The notes under the pieces are model-generated. The model was not told the DNA's origin and ran no database searches. It saw only the letters and a list, made by a program, of their open reading frames with translations. From Pseudoalteromonas luteoviolacea (lineage in GTDB: Bacteria; Pseudomonadota; Gammaproteobacteria; Enterobacterales; Alteromonadaceae), in assembly GCF_001750165.1 (NCBI RefSeq), contig NZ_CP015412.1:806001-870000 (forward strand): a stretch of DNA of 64,000 nt, written 5' to 3'. The position numbers were made by a program, and so were the translations under genes. Within the stretch, counting starts at the first letter, position 1. Every line of letters starts with the position of its first letter. Shown one piece after another: positions 20,052 to 28,539 of the stretch.

Positions 20052-20828
20052 ATGATTAATAAAAACAGCTTTTTGCCAATAAAGAACAGCCCGAATGCAT
20101 CGGTGAGACTGATATGCTTTCCTTACGCAGGAGGCAGCGCTTCGGTATTCAATAGCTGGAGCGAGCTATTTTCAGATGATGTAGAGATCATAGCGGCTCA
20201 GCCTCCAGGAAGAACGGTCCGTATTGCTGAGCGTCCACACACAACGATGGATAATCTGGTTGAAGAATACATGGGGGCGATAGATGTATATCTAGATAAG
20301 CCCTATCTATTTTTTGGTCATAGTTTAGGGAGCAGAGTGGCTTATGCCCTTACTAAACAGATCCAAAAGCGTGGGCTTCCGATGCCAAAGCATGTGATTG
20401 CATCAGGCAGTGGTGCTCCTCACCTTAATTTTGAAAGAGAAAAAATTTATAACTTACCGAATGACAAATTTAAACGAAAACTACGGGAATTAAATGGTAC
20501 ACCCAAAGAGGTTCTAGAAAACCAAGAGTTACTTGATTTGTTTACTCCTATGTTGCGAGCTGACTTTGAGATAGCTGAGAATTATTGTAGCGAGAAAGTA
20601 AAAATAAATAGCCCTATAACGGTTCTTGGGGGCATTGAGGACACTGATGTGACTGAAGAAAGGTTATTGGCTTGGAAAGAGTTATCAATTTATCCGAGCA
20701 AAACCATAATGGCATGTGGCGATCACTTTTTTATTCATAGTAATCGAGAAGCCGTGATTAATGAAGTGACCAACATCATCGATTCAATTTTGGTGCAAAT
20801 CAATATTAAGCGAGCGGCTTTTGGCTAA
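20052..20828 (+). CDS. Type II thioesterase (editing)
   Basis: A 258-residue stand-alone alpha/beta-hydrolase of the GrsT/SrfD/TycF class that clears mis-primed carrier domains in NRPS lines. It has the opening ICFPYAGGSASVF motif, the nucleophile elbow GHSLGS with the usual serine, an acidic residue in GGIEDTDV and the final histidine in CGDHFFIH. It lies 163 bases after the permease in the same direction and is the last gene that clearly belongs to the cluster. ATG is preceded by AAGGATAGAAGGT. Confidence 0.93.
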   Translation: MINKNSFLPIKNSPNASVRLICFPYAGGSASVFNSWSELFSDDVEIIAAQPPGRTVRIAERPHTTMDNLVEEYMGAIDVYLDKPYLFFGHSLGSRVAYALTKQIQKRGLPMPKHVIASGSGAPHLNFEREKIYNLPNDKFKRKLRELNGTPKEVLENQELLDLFTPMLRADFEIAENYCSEKVKINSPITVLGGIEDTDVTEERLLAWKELSIYPSKTIMACGDHFFIHSNREAVINEVTNIIDSILVQINIKRAAFG

Positions 20829-21013
20829 CTTTTTTATTAAAACTGTACATTGAATGTGAGCGGCTGCACTTTGCTGAGACAATAAAGTGCGGTCCTCATA
20901 TTGTCCCTCTTTCCCCCTTTTTAACTTCCAATAATGTAAACCTTAATTTAAATGGTGATAGTAGCATTGGTTCGCGAATTATAGTGCTTATTAGACGACG
21001 TAGCGCGGCGCAC

Positions 21014-21037
21014 AAAGTGGTGTCACTTTAATTTTTT
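21014..21037 (+). terminator. Candidate Rho-independent terminator after the NRPS cluster
   Basis: AAAGTG-GTGT-CACTTT forms a 6-bp stem with a 4-base loop, followed by AATTTTTT. It lies 186 bases after the type II thioesterase stop. The stem is short and overlaps the first copy of the TGTCACTTT element, so a binding-site reading is also possible. Confidence 0.5.
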
Positions 21038-21064
21038 GCCTAGGACGTAAAGGGGGTTTACACT

Positions 21065-21096
21065 TTGTCACTTTTAAATGGAGGTTGTCACCTTTT
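21065..21096 (+). promoter_or_regulatory. Direct repeats, possible AraC-type operator
   Basis: TTGTCACTTTT (21065-21075) and TTGTCACCTTTT (21085-21096) start exactly 20 bases apart, two helical turns, on the same strand. A third related copy, TGTCACTTT, lies at 21021-21029. The spacing is typical of AraC-family half-sites, and an AraC-family gene is the second gene downstream. Confidence 0.45.
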
Positions 21097-21191
21097 GCAT
21101 GTTGAGTGTCATGATCTGTCAGTGTGTGGCGTGTTCTGAATGTTTATGCTGTAGTTAATTCTTCAGCAGGGTTCAAACAGAGGTAAAATAC

Positions 21192-21965
21192 ATGGCAAAT
21201 ACAGCATTAATTACAGGCGCATCTGGCGGCATTGGTTTGGAGTTAGCGCACCTACATGCGCAGCAAGGTGGAGACGTAGTGCTAGTTGCGCGCTCACAAG
21301 ATAAGTTAGTCGCTTTGGCGAAGGAGTTGGAAGTCAAACACAGTATCAAAGTGACGGTGATCAGTGAGGATTTGTCGCAACCAAATGCAGCGCAGCGTAT
21401 TTTTGATAAAACATCTGCTTTGAATATTGAGGTGGATATATTGATCAATAATGCTGGGTTTGGCGGCCATGGAGTATTTTATCAACGCGATATGGCAGCT
21501 GATCAGCAGATGGTTCAAGTTAATATAACAGCATTGACCGACCTGACTCACTTATATTCAAAAGAGATGGTTGCGCGCAAGCGTGGTCGTATTCTCAACG
21601 TGTCATCGACAGTCTCATTTTTACCAGGACCACTTCAAGCGGTATATTATGCGACCAAGGCATATGTAACCTCGTATACTCAGGCTATTGCTGAAGAATT
21701 ATCTGGCACTGGTGTCACAGCAACTGCGTTGTGTCCCGGGGCAGTCAATACTGGTTTTGTGGCTGCAGGCGACTTAGAAGGGGTGGATGTGTGGAAAAAC
21801 GCTAAATCGGCAAAGTCGGTGGCAGAGTGTGGTTATAGGGCGATGCAACAAGGTCAGCTGATTGCATTTAATGAGCGCAAATTACAGTTTTTGCTTAATT
21901 GGATCACCCCATTGTTACCGCGTAAAATGGTATTGAAGTTGTCACGACAATCGATGGAAAAGTAA
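21192..21965 (+). CDS. Short-chain dehydrogenase/reductase
   Basis: A 257-residue classical SDR with the nucleotide-binding TGASGGIG near the start, NNAG (INNAGFGG) and the catalytic Ser plus YxxxK (SSTVSF and YYATK), followed by the PG motif (LCPGAVNTGF). It probably oxidises or reduces a hydroxyl/carbonyl group using NAD(P)(H); the substrate is unknown. ATG has AGAGGT upstream. It is six bases from the AraC gene, so the two are co-transcribed, and the same unit may extend to the serine hydrolase. Confidence 0.92.
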   Translation: MANTALITGASGGIGLELAHLHAQQGGDVVLVARSQDKLVALAKELEVKHSIKVTVISEDLSQPNAAQRIFDKTSALNIEVDILINNAGFGGHGVFYQRDMAADQQMVQVNITALTDLTHLYSKEMVARKRGRILNVSSTVSFLPGPLQAVYYATKAYVTSYTQAIAEELSGTGVTATALCPGAVNTGFVAAGDLEGVDVWKNAKSAKSVAECGYRAMQQGQLIAFNERKLQFLLNWITPLLPRKMVLKLSRQSMEK

Positions 21966-21971
21966 CGAGTT

Positions 21972-22970
21972 ATGAAAATCGCAAGTAAGTTTACAGTACA
22001 CGCAAACTGTAAAATATTATTACAAGACATGAATATTGATGTTGAGACTGTGGTGGCGTACTCAAAGCTGCCAGCGGATATTTTGAATCGTGAACCCGTG
22101 ATGTTATCGCCAAAAGAATATTTTGCGTGGTGGTTGGCGATTGAAAAGGCCGCCAATGGGCAAGACGTGCCTTTATTGGTTGCTGAACATCTATCGGTAG
22201 AAGTGTTTGATGCCCCTTTGTTCGCTGCGCTTTGTAGTCCAGATTTAAATACGGCTTTGTCACGAATAAAACACTATAAGCCGTTAATTGGACCCATGAA
22301 AATGGATCTTGAAATTAACGACAAAACCACAACAATGGGGTTGTCTTGTTATGGCTATGAAGGCGCTGTGCCTGCCGTGCTTGTGCTCACTGAAATGGTA
22401 TTTTTTACTAAATTGCTGCGCATGGCAACGCGTTATAATGCGGTGCCTAAATCGGTTACATTGCCAGCGCTGCCAAGCAATATTGAGGCATATGAAGCTT
22501 TTTTTGGTTGTAAACTTAAACAAGGCGAACAGCTTTCGATTGCCTTTAGAGCCGAAGATGCTGCGCGGCCGTTTTTAACCGCAAACTCTGGTATGTGGTC
22601 ATATTTCGAGGGTGGGTTGAACCAAAAACTCGCTGATTTAACAGCAACTGCGACGACGGTTGAACGTGTTCGAGCTGTACTCCTTGAGTCATTGCCTGTT
22701 GGTCAAAGCTCGATTGAATTAGTGGCGCAAAAGCTGACAATGAGTAAGCGAACCTTGCAGCGCAAACTGACTGATGAAGAAACGAATTTTCATAGTGTTT
22801 TACAAAATTTGCGTTCAGAGCTGGCTAAGCATTATTTGCAAAAATCGCATATATCACTCGGTGAAGTAGCATTTTTATTAGGGTATCAAGAGTCAAATTC
22901 ATTCATTCGCGCATTCACCACATGGTTTGGCGTGTCACCGGGCAGTTACCGAGAACAATTAGCATCTTAA
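21972..22970 (+). CDS. AraC-family transcriptional regulator (arabinose-binding-like N-terminal domain)
   Basis: A 332-residue regulator. The N-terminal two thirds match the PF12625-type ligand domain seen in OruR/ArgR-like AraC proteins. The C-terminal 100 or so residues are an AraC helix-turn-helix pair (ELVAQKLTMSKRTLQRKL and ISLGEVAFLLGYQESNSF). It directly follows the SDR gene, so it likely controls this small unit, perhaps through the 20-bp-spaced repeats upstream of the SDR gene. The inducer is unknown. Confidence 0.92.
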   Translation: MKIASKFTVHANCKILLQDMNIDVETVVAYSKLPADILNREPVMLSPKEYFAWWLAIEKAANGQDVPLLVAEHLSVEVFDAPLFAALCSPDLNTALSRIKHYKPLIGPMKMDLEINDKTTTMGLSCYGYEGAVPAVLVLTEMVFFTKLLRMATRYNAVPKSVTLPALPSNIEAYEAFFGCKLKQGEQLSIAFRAEDAARPFLTANSGMWSYFEGGLNQKLADLTATATTVERVRAVLLESLPVGQSSIELVAQKLTMSKRTLQRKLTDEETNFHSVLQNLRSELAKHYLQKSHISLGEVAFLLGYQESNSFIRAFTTWFGVSPGSYREQLAS

Positions 22971-23090
22971 TTATTAAGGCGCTGAACAATCAAAACTATT
23001 TCAATATAAACATTTATTTACGTTATTCATTTTGTCGTGTAGCTGTGTTTGTGCTCCAATGAATTAGAGCGCAAAAGTAAAAGGACAGTT

Positions 23091-24095
23091 ATGCAGTTTT
23101 CGGATCACGAAATACAGTCAATTCACAAAGTCATCGGCGCATTTGCGCCCAATACCGAGCTTGCCGTTGCAAAATTGGGTGCTGGTCGCTGCGTATATTA
23201 TGGTGCAAGGCAGGGTTGTAAAGAAGTTGAGCCGATTGACAATAAAGCATCGGTGTTTGAAATTGGTTCGTTAACCAAGCTGTTTACCAATGCCGTATTA
23301 GCGCAATTGGTTGATGAAGGAAAGTTGGCACTGACCGATCCTATCTCGTCTCATATTGATTTAACAATCCGCGATAATGCTCAGATCACCTTTGAGTCTT
23401 TGGCTACTCATACATCAGGCTTGCCTAGATTACCACCAGGGCTCCTCTGGCAAGCGTTGTTTAAGCGTAAAGACAACCCATATGAGGCATATTTAGAAGC
23501 TGACTTATTGGCACACCTCGCCAATGACATAAAAATTAAAAACCACATTAAACACGATTACTCAAATCTTGGTGTTGGGCTACTCGGTTATGTATTGGCG
23601 AAAATGGAAGGGGTGAGCTTTTCCCAATTGCTGCAAAAACGCATATTTGACTCATTTAACATGTCACACAGCTTTTGTAATTGGCGTGATGTGCATGGAG
23701 AGTTAGTCATTGGCTTGAATACTCGGGGTGAAGCAACACCAAATTGGGATTTAGGTGTATTGCAAGGTGCGGGCGCTATTCTCTCTTCAGTACAAGACTT
23801 GGGGCAATTTGCGCTTGCTCACTTTGAACGTATACATGGTTGGGTCAATTTACAGCAGCAAGTCATATTTGAACAAGGCCATACTCAAATGGGCTTAGGC
23901 TGGTATGTGATAGACAGTGCTGATAAAACAGATCAGGTCTATTTTCATGATGGTGGCACTGGAGGATATAGCTCAGCAATGATTTTAGATATAGATAATC
24001 AGCTGGGTTACATTATTTTGTCGAATATCTCTGGTATGCATAAATTAAAGGGACAAAAGGTCACTGAACTGGCATTTGAACTAATGAAAAATTAA
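23091..24095 (+). CDS. Serine hydrolase, beta-lactamase class C/esterase family
   Basis: A 334-residue protein with the family triad: SxxK in GSLTKLF, YxN in HDYSNLG and the HxG-like FHDGGTGGYSS in place of KTG. These proteins are mostly esterases, D-amino-acid peptidases or beta-lactamase relatives. No signal peptide is visible (MQFSDHEIQSIHK), so it is probably cytoplasmic. ATG 23091 is chosen over upstream alternatives because AAGGA lies immediately before it. It may belong with the SDR/AraC pair (120-base gap). The substrate is unknown; true beta-lactamase activity is not implied. Confidence 0.9.
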   Translation: MQFSDHEIQSIHKVIGAFAPNTELAVAKLGAGRCVYYGARQGCKEVEPIDNKASVFEIGSLTKLFTNAVLAQLVDEGKLALTDPISSHIDLTIRDNAQITFESLATHTSGLPRLPPGLLWQALFKRKDNPYEAYLEADLLAHLANDIKIKNHIKHDYSNLGVGLLGYVLAKMEGVSFSQLLQKRIFDSFNMSHSFCNWRDVHGELVIGLNTRGEATPNWDLGVLQGAGAILSSVQDLGQFALAHFERIHGWVNLQQQVIFEQGHTQMGLGWYVIDSADKTDQVYFHDGGTGGYSSAMILDIDNQLGYIILSNISGMHKLKGQKVTELAFELMKN

Positions 24096-24358
24096 ATGGT
24101 ATTGAGTTAAGTGTTGTGGCAAACGAGCTGTATTTATCGCACTAACCGCCAATAATAATGCCGAAGATATGGATACAAAAATTTATACTTGGGGCAACTG
24201 TTCGCAGTGAAAACTAACGTAAAGTGTAAAGGCCTTTTTACTCATTTTTGCCATAATCTATCAATAAAGTTTTGTAATGATTACTCTTCTTTTTGCGTCT
24301 TAGGCATGAGATATTTTTATGTGGTTAAAAAACAAACTAACGTTAAGGGTATTATAAA

Positions 24359-25201
24359 ATGAATAAAAGGATTGTACTTGCTTCACTTTTTTTGGCTCCA
24401 CAAGTATTTGCACAGAATGTGGTTATCAATTTTGATGATGTGCTTGATGGTGTAAATAACCCGACAAATTCTATTGCGGTTAACGTTGTCCAGCAGGGTA
24501 ATATGCTGGTCGGTAATGACGGTAACTTTGTGACGTTGTCAGGAGAAGTAGAAGAAACGAATAACCCATTTTATGGCAGTGGGCTTGAGCCGCGAGTTCA
24601 CTTTAAATTGAATGAAAAGGGCAACGTTAAGTGGTTTACTGGCACTCGAAATGCAGCAAATGTTTGGACTGGTACTTGGTATGGTTCAGACGGCAGTCGA
24701 GGTGATTTTGGGTTTGAGTTCAGTAACTCGCTCACTACGCCACCAGTGTGTGATGATGTGATCGCCTTTAGCTCAGATGCGGCATTCTCAGGCGGGCAGT
24801 TTGATTACACCAGAGCTTTGGATGAAACCTGTTTGATGGATACAGATGACGCCACAAAAGGCATATATATGATGTCATCTACAGGTGGGGTGCCTTTCCC
24901 AATGTCATTTTCTCTAGAGTTTAAGAGTAATTTTACTCTACAGTCATTTAAATTAGGCACCTACAATAATGGGCAAGGTAACCGTCTTACTACATTCACC
25001 GTTGAAGCGTGGGAAAATGGCACGTGGGTCACAAAAGGAGAATTTGAGTTTACTTCAGTAATACCTCGCAGATCATTTGCAAGAGAACTGTACAGATTGC
25101 CTCAGCCGGTGACGACTTCTAAAATTAGGGTCTCAGCAACGGGCACAGTTGATTATGTGGATGCTGGCCGCGTATTAATGTATGGCCTGTCTTTCCACTA
25201 A
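24359..25201 (+). CDS. Secreted protein of unknown function
   Basis: A 280-residue protein I do not recognise. It begins with a clear signal peptide (MNKRIVLASLFLAPQVFA, cleavage before QNV). The mature part is rich in Gly, Asn, Thr and aromatic residues, beta-strand-like, with one Cys pair or more (PPVCDDVIAF and DETCLMDT). A C-terminal stretch (LQSFKLGTYNNGQGNRLTTF and following) resembles a jelly-roll or PEP-CTERM-like secreted domain, without the sorting signal. A TAAGGG site precedes the ATG. It is a single gene ending at a strong hairpin. Confidence 0.8.
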   Translation: MNKRIVLASLFLAPQVFAQNVVINFDDVLDGVNNPTNSIAVNVVQQGNMLVGNDGNFVTLSGEVEETNNPFYGSGLEPRVHFKLNEKGNVKWFTGTRNAANVWTGTWYGSDGSRGDFGFEFSNSLTTPPVCDDVIAFSSDAAFSGGQFDYTRALDETCLMDTDDATKGIYMMSSTGGVPFPMSFSLEFKSNFTLQSFKLGTYNNGQGNRLTTFTVEAWENGTWVTKGEFEFTSVIPRRSFARELYRLPQPVTTSKIRVSATGTVDYVDAGRVLMYGLSFH

Positions 25202-25212
25202 TTAAAATAAGT

Positions 25213-25239
25213 ACAACCACCCACGCCATGGGTGGTTGT
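25213..25239. terminator. Hairpin terminator between convergent genes
   Basis: ACAACCACCC / GGGTGGTTGT forms a perfect 10-bp stem with a 7-base loop, followed by TTGGG. It lies between the stop of the secreted protein (+) and the stop of the small membrane protein (-), so it may serve both strands. Confidence 0.6.
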
Positions 25240-25246
25240 TTGGGTA

Positions 25247-25459
25247 TTACACACTTTTCTTTGATAGCAGCTTCACTGCAGTTGGCATCACAAGATATGA
25301 AATAACCGGCACAATTAATGCCAACACTGAGGCCACATGTAGTAATTTATTGACGCCTGTAATCGGAGCTAGCCAATCTGGGATAAAATACACCAGTGGG
25401 AGTAATGCAAAATAATTGACTAAGGCCAATACATGCTCATTGGGTGCCGAGGTGTTCAT
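25247..25459 (-). CDS. Small two-helix membrane protein
   Basis: A 70-residue protein with two hydrophobic helices (VLALVNYFALLPLVYFI and LLHVASVLALIVPVISYLVM) and a basic C-terminus. The pattern resembles the two-helix membrane module found at the C-terminus of some antibiotic-biosynthesis-monooxygenase-like proteins, here free-standing; that link is tentative. AGGAG precedes the ATG. It follows the pirin gene by 28 bases on the same strand, so the two form an operon. No catalytic residues are apparent. Confidence 0.75.
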   Translation of the reverse strand: MNTSAPNEHVLALVNYFALLPLVYFIPDWLAPITGVNKLLHVASVLALIVPVISYLVMPTAVKLLSKKSV

Positions 25460-25487
25460 TGTTTTGCTCCTATCGTCTATTGCTCAA

Positions 25488-26174
25488 TTAGTTATGTGTC
25501 ACTACGAGTAATTGCAGCTGTGCTGTGGCAGTCATTTTTTGTGCATTATTGCTTATCAAGTCGCCTTCTTTTACAGGAGTTTGTTGACCGTTATGGTGCA
25601 GTTGGGCTTGACCTGTTATGACATAGATCAGGGCCTCTTGGTTAATATCGATGCTGTCTTCGTTATCTAAATGGACAATATCCATGACTGTTGCACTGGC
25701 AAAGGTGTCTTGTTGATTTTCACTACCCCCATAAATGCGAGTTGCGCCTTTGGTTTTGGGGGAGTAAGACTTGTATTGTGCAGGTTGACCGGCAACTTCA
25801 GGCAGCGCCCAAATTTGCAGCATACGGTTAGGGGCATCATCGGGGTTAATTTCATTGTGACTAAAGCCTTCACCGCCTGCTCTTTGTACTTGCACATCAC
25901 CTGCGACTAAGTCTTTGCCATGCTCTAATGACCCTTCATGACTTACGCGTCCTTCTAACACAACAGAGATGACATCAATTTCACTATGAGGATGCATACC
26001 TGATTGACCTTTGGGCAAATAACGAGCATCCGCCAGATATACCATACTGCCAAGCCCTTCAAATGTTTCTGGCTTTTTGCGCCCTGCAAATACACGGCTA
26101 TCCGTCACTAATCTGTGCTCTGTAATGCCTGCAAACCCGCCTAATTGTAGTGAATCTCTTGAAAGTATTTTCAT
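25488..26174 (-). CDS. Pirin-family bicupin protein (YhaK/quercetinase-like)
   Basis: A 228-residue pirin-like protein with the metal-binding cupin motif MHPHSEIDVISVVLEG and a second, degenerate cupin half. Bacterial relatives (YhaK, YhhW) include quercetin 2,3-dioxygenases and redox-responsive proteins. The opening DSRVFAGRKKPETFEGLGSM pattern fits YhaK better than YhhW. It is transcribed divergently from a LysR gene across a 124-base gap holding an AT-rich inverted repeat, and is probably controlled by that regulator. It is followed by the small membrane protein. Confidence 0.9.
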   Translation of the reverse strand: MKILSRDSLQLGGFAGITEHRLVTDSRVFAGRKKPETFEGLGSMVYLADARYLPKGQSGMHPHSEIDVISVVLEGRVSHEGSLEHGKDLVAGDVQVQRAGGEGFSHNEINPDDAPNRMLQIWALPEVAGQPAQYKSYSPKTKGATRIYGGSENQQDTFASATVMDIVHLDNEDSIDINQEALIYVITGQAQLHHNGQQTPVKEGDLISNNAQKMTATAQLQLLVVTHN

Positions 26175-26237
26175 GGTTTTTCCTGCTTTATTTAATCTGT
26201 TTCGACGTGATGACTAAAGTGTATGAAAGCTGGGTTG

Positions 26238-26257
26238 TTTTATATATACCTATAAAA
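26238..26257. promoter_or_regulatory. Inverted repeat, candidate LysR operator
   Basis: TTTTATA-N6-TATAAAA is a perfect 7-bp inverted repeat in the gap between the pirin gene (-) and the LysR gene (+). The position and AT-rich dyad fit a LysR-type recognition box, though it overlaps sequence that could also serve as a promoter. Confidence 0.4.
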
Positions 26258-26298
26258 TAGAATTGCTTTTCCATATACAACAACAATAAAGTCAGGCA

Positions 26299-27204
26299 AT
26301 GGAAAAAACAGATATAAACTCGATGCTGCTATTTTTAGCCGTGGTTGATGCCGGTAGTTTCACTTTGGCCGCTGAACGCTTGAACATGCCTAAGGCCAAT
26401 TTGAGTCGAAAAGTATCGCAACTCGAGGCGAGTTTGGGGATCACATTACTTGAGCGTACAACTCGAACGCAGCATTTGACCGAGGCTGGCAGCGTTTACT
26501 TAGAGCATTGCAAGCAGATAAAGGCACAGGTAGAGCTTGCCAATGCCAGTGTTGCACAAGCGCTGAATGAAATATCAGGCGAGTTGAAAGTTGGCATGTC
26601 TGTCGGTATGGGCCATGAAATTCTAAAGCCAGTTTTAAGTCAATTCATGCAAGAAAATAAGCAGGTGAATTTTCAATTGAGCCTCTTAAATCGTCGAGTG
26701 GATGTGATTGAAGAAGGTTTTGATTTGGTGATCCGAATAGGTGAGCTGGCAGACTCAAGATTGGTAGCAAAACGTTTGGGTCGCGTATCGCGAAGGTTTT
26801 ACGCAAGTCGCGAATTTATTGCCCAGCACGGTGCAATTAAGACACCAGAGGCGCTAGCCAACTTTGATGTGTTACTGATGAGCAGTATCCAAAAATCAGA
26901 AGTGATTAGCCTGGTCAACGAGTCTAAGCAATGTGATGTGGTTATTTCGCCAAGGATGCGTGTTGATGATTATATTGTACTTAAGCAAATGGTGATGGAT
27001 GGGGTTGGACTTGCGATACTGCCTGACTATATGTGCTCGCAATATCCAGAGAAAGACTTGCTTGAACCCGTTTTGGCGCAGTGGCAATTGCCCGCTGTAG
27101 AGGTATATGCACTCTATCCTAAAAATCGCATTCACTTACCAAAAGTTGCCGCATTTGTCGCGTTTATCCAAGCGGTGTTTTCTGAGCGTTTATCACAGAG
27201 ATAA
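26299..27204 (+). CDS. LysR-family transcriptional regulator
   Basis: A 301-residue regulator with the N-terminal winged helix-turn-helix (FLAVVDAGSFTLAAERLNM, then SRKVSQLEASLGITLLER) and a periplasmic-binding-protein-like effector domain. It resembles the DhcR/CrgA-like group that controls neighbouring redox genes. Its divergent position relative to the pirin operon suggests that operon is its target. The ATG has a weak upstream purine tract. Confidence 0.92.
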   Translation: MEKTDINSMLLFLAVVDAGSFTLAAERLNMPKANLSRKVSQLEASLGITLLERTTRTQHLTEAGSVYLEHCKQIKAQVELANASVAQALNEISGELKVGMSVGMGHEILKPVLSQFMQENKQVNFQLSLLNRRVDVIEEGFDLVIRIGELADSRLVAKRLGRVSRRFYASREFIAQHGAIKTPEALANFDVLLMSSIQKSEVISLVNESKQCDVVISPRMRVDDYIVLKQMVMDGVGLAILPDYMCSQYPEKDLLEPVLAQWQLPAVEVYALYPKNRIHLPKVAAFVAFIQAVFSERLSQR

Positions 27205-27235
27205 AAATATTTAAAAAAAAGCCTTTACCTAAAGT

Positions 27236-27267
27236 TAAGTTGAGCTTTTAAAGTGCCACTCAACTTA
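27236..27267 (+). promoter_or_regulatory. Hairpin in the leader of the mini-ORF and VOC gene
   Basis: TAAGTTGAG / CTCAACTTA forms a perfect 9-bp stem with a 14-base loop, ending just before the GGAGGG ribosome binding site of the mini-ORF. There is no U-run, so it is not a typical terminator; a translational control element is possible. Confidence 0.4.
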
Positions 27268-27280
27268 CGGAGGGAAGACA

Positions 27281-27364
27281 ATGAAAAAGCTGATTAAAAC
27301 GTATGTAAACCTATTGGAGGCAGATAAACATGCCACGTTTCAATACACCATGAAAAACAAATAG
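27281..27364 (+). CDS. Mini-ORF of 27 codons
   Basis: Reads MKKLIKTYVNL, then LEADKHATFQYTMKNK, then TAG. A strong GGAGGG site lies eight bases before the ATG. Its stop lies next to the GGAGG of the VOC gene, which starts nine bases later. The peptide is short and basic with no known motif. Its placement suggests either a small protein or a translated leader coupling the hairpin upstream to the VOC gene. It could be chance. Confidence 0.45.
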   Translation: MKKLIKTYVNLLEADKHATFQYTMKNK

Positions 27365-27373
27365 GAGGCACAT

Positions 27374-27787
27374 ATGTATTTAGAACACGTGAATCTGGTC
27401 GTAAAAAATATTGATTCTGCGCTGCAATTCTATCGCGCCGCGTTCCCGCACTGGAAAATCAGAAGCAAAGGAGAGGGAGAGTGGTTTGGTAAACCAAGAC
27501 AGTGGCTTCATTTTGGTGATGACTATCATTACCTTGCCTTTAGTGACCATGGTGAAGGTAAAAACAGAGTTTTGCAGGCGCATCAAGTCGGCCTTGGCCA
27601 TTTTGCTTATGTGGTTAACTGTATTGATAGTCTGGTTAAACGCCTTAATGAGGCAGGGTTTAAAGCAGATAAACTCGGCCCCGACCACCCATATCGAAAA
27701 AACGTCTATTTTATTGACCCCGATGGCTTTGAGGTGGAGTTTGTAGAATACTTCAGTGATATGCCCGTGCAGCGCAATAGTGATTAA
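27374..27787 (+). CDS. VOC-family protein (glyoxalase/bleomycin resistance/dioxygenase fold)
   Basis: A 137-residue single-domain VOC protein. The N-terminal MYLEHVNLVVKNIDSALQFY and C-terminal NVYFIDPDGFEVEFVEY carry typical His and Glu metal-site positions (H5 and a Glu in FEVEFVE), with further histidines in between (GHFAYVV). It is likely metal-dependent, either isomerising a glutathione adduct or binding a small molecule; the nearby glutathione transferase makes the first attractive. GGAGG lies eight bases upstream. It follows the mini-ORF closely. Confidence 0.88.
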   Translation: MYLEHVNLVVKNIDSALQFYRAAFPHWKIRSKGEGEWFGKPRQWLHFGDDYHYLAFSDHGEGKNRVLQAHQVGLGHFAYVVNCIDSLVKRLNEAGFKADKLGPDHPYRKNVYFIDPDGFEVEFVEYFSDMPVQRNSD

Positions 27788-27911
27788 GCGTTTTAAAATC
27801 TTCAAAAATACTTAATTTACTCCCAGGTAAGTCTATGAAAAACTAATGTTGGTTGCTGGATGTATCTACTACATGCAGCGCATAACTCAAACTTCAGGTA
27901 AAAGGATCCTT

Positions 27912-28517
27912 ATGTCAGGTATAACACTATATAGTTTTGCTTTGTCCGGTAATGGCCATAAAATCAGACACTTTTTGTCTATTCTTGGGCTTAAATACGA
28001 ACTAAAGCTGCTAGACCCACATGAACAAGAGCACAAAAAAGATGAGTTTGTGGCTTTAAATCCGCTTGGGCAAGTTCCTGTGCTGGTTGATGGGGATGCT
28101 GTTATTTGTGATTCGAATGCAATTTTAGTCTACCTTGCACAAAAATATGATGCGGATAAAACTTGGTATCCAGAAGATGCTTTACTGCGTGCAGAGATAC
28201 AAAAGTTCTTGTCGATGTCTGCGGGGGAAGTCCTTAATGGTCCAAATTTATACCGGGGTATTAAGGTGATTGGTAAACCTGGTGACCTTGAACAAACGTA
28301 TGATAAAACCATTAACTTCTTTACGTATTTAGATAAGCATTTAAGTGACCGTGATTATTTATTGGGTGCAACACCCAGTATTGCTGATATTGCCTTGTAC
28401 ACTTACCCTAAATTAGCAGTGAAGGCTGGGGTGAATTTAAGTGACTTTAGGCATATTGCTAATTGGTTTGCGCGCATTGAAAGTGGCCTGAGCTTTGTTG
28501 AGGCACCTGAAAAATAA
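27912..28517 (+). CDS. Glutathione S-transferase
   Basis: A 201-residue GST with the thioredoxin-like N-terminal domain (ITLYSFALSGNGHKIRHFL, NPLGQVPVLVDGD with the cis-proline, and CDSNAILVYLAQKY with the Glu/Asp-Ser pair replaced by DSN) and a helical C-terminal domain (PSIADIALYTY). The N-terminal catalytic residue is probably Ser (LSGNGHK). ATG 27912 is chosen for its AAAGGA site. It is co-directional with the VOC gene (124-base gap). A detoxification role is likely. Confidence 0.9.
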   Translation: MSGITLYSFALSGNGHKIRHFLSILGLKYELKLLDPHEQEHKKDEFVALNPLGQVPVLVDGDAVICDSNAILVYLAQKYDADKTWYPEDALLRAEIQKFLSMSAGEVLNGPNLYRGIKVIGKPGDLEQTYDKTINFFTYLDKHLSDRDYLLGATPSIADIALYTYPKLAVKAGVNLSDFRHIANWFARIESGLSFVEAPEK

Positions 28518-28539
28518 GTGACCTGTTTAATGAGAGATT

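Larger units (their letters stand above)
20829..21191 (+). other. Intergenic region between the NRPS cluster and the SDR gene
   Basis: A non-coding stretch of 363 bases. It holds a terminator-like hairpin at 21014-21037 and three copies of a TTGTCACYTTTT-like element before the SDR gene. No convincing open frame is present on either strand. Confidence 0.7.

Noticed and set aside
27380..27805. Open frame of 141 codons on the - strand opposite the VOC gene
   Set aside because: The VOC protein has clear family motifs and a GGAGG site, while the antisense frame has none.
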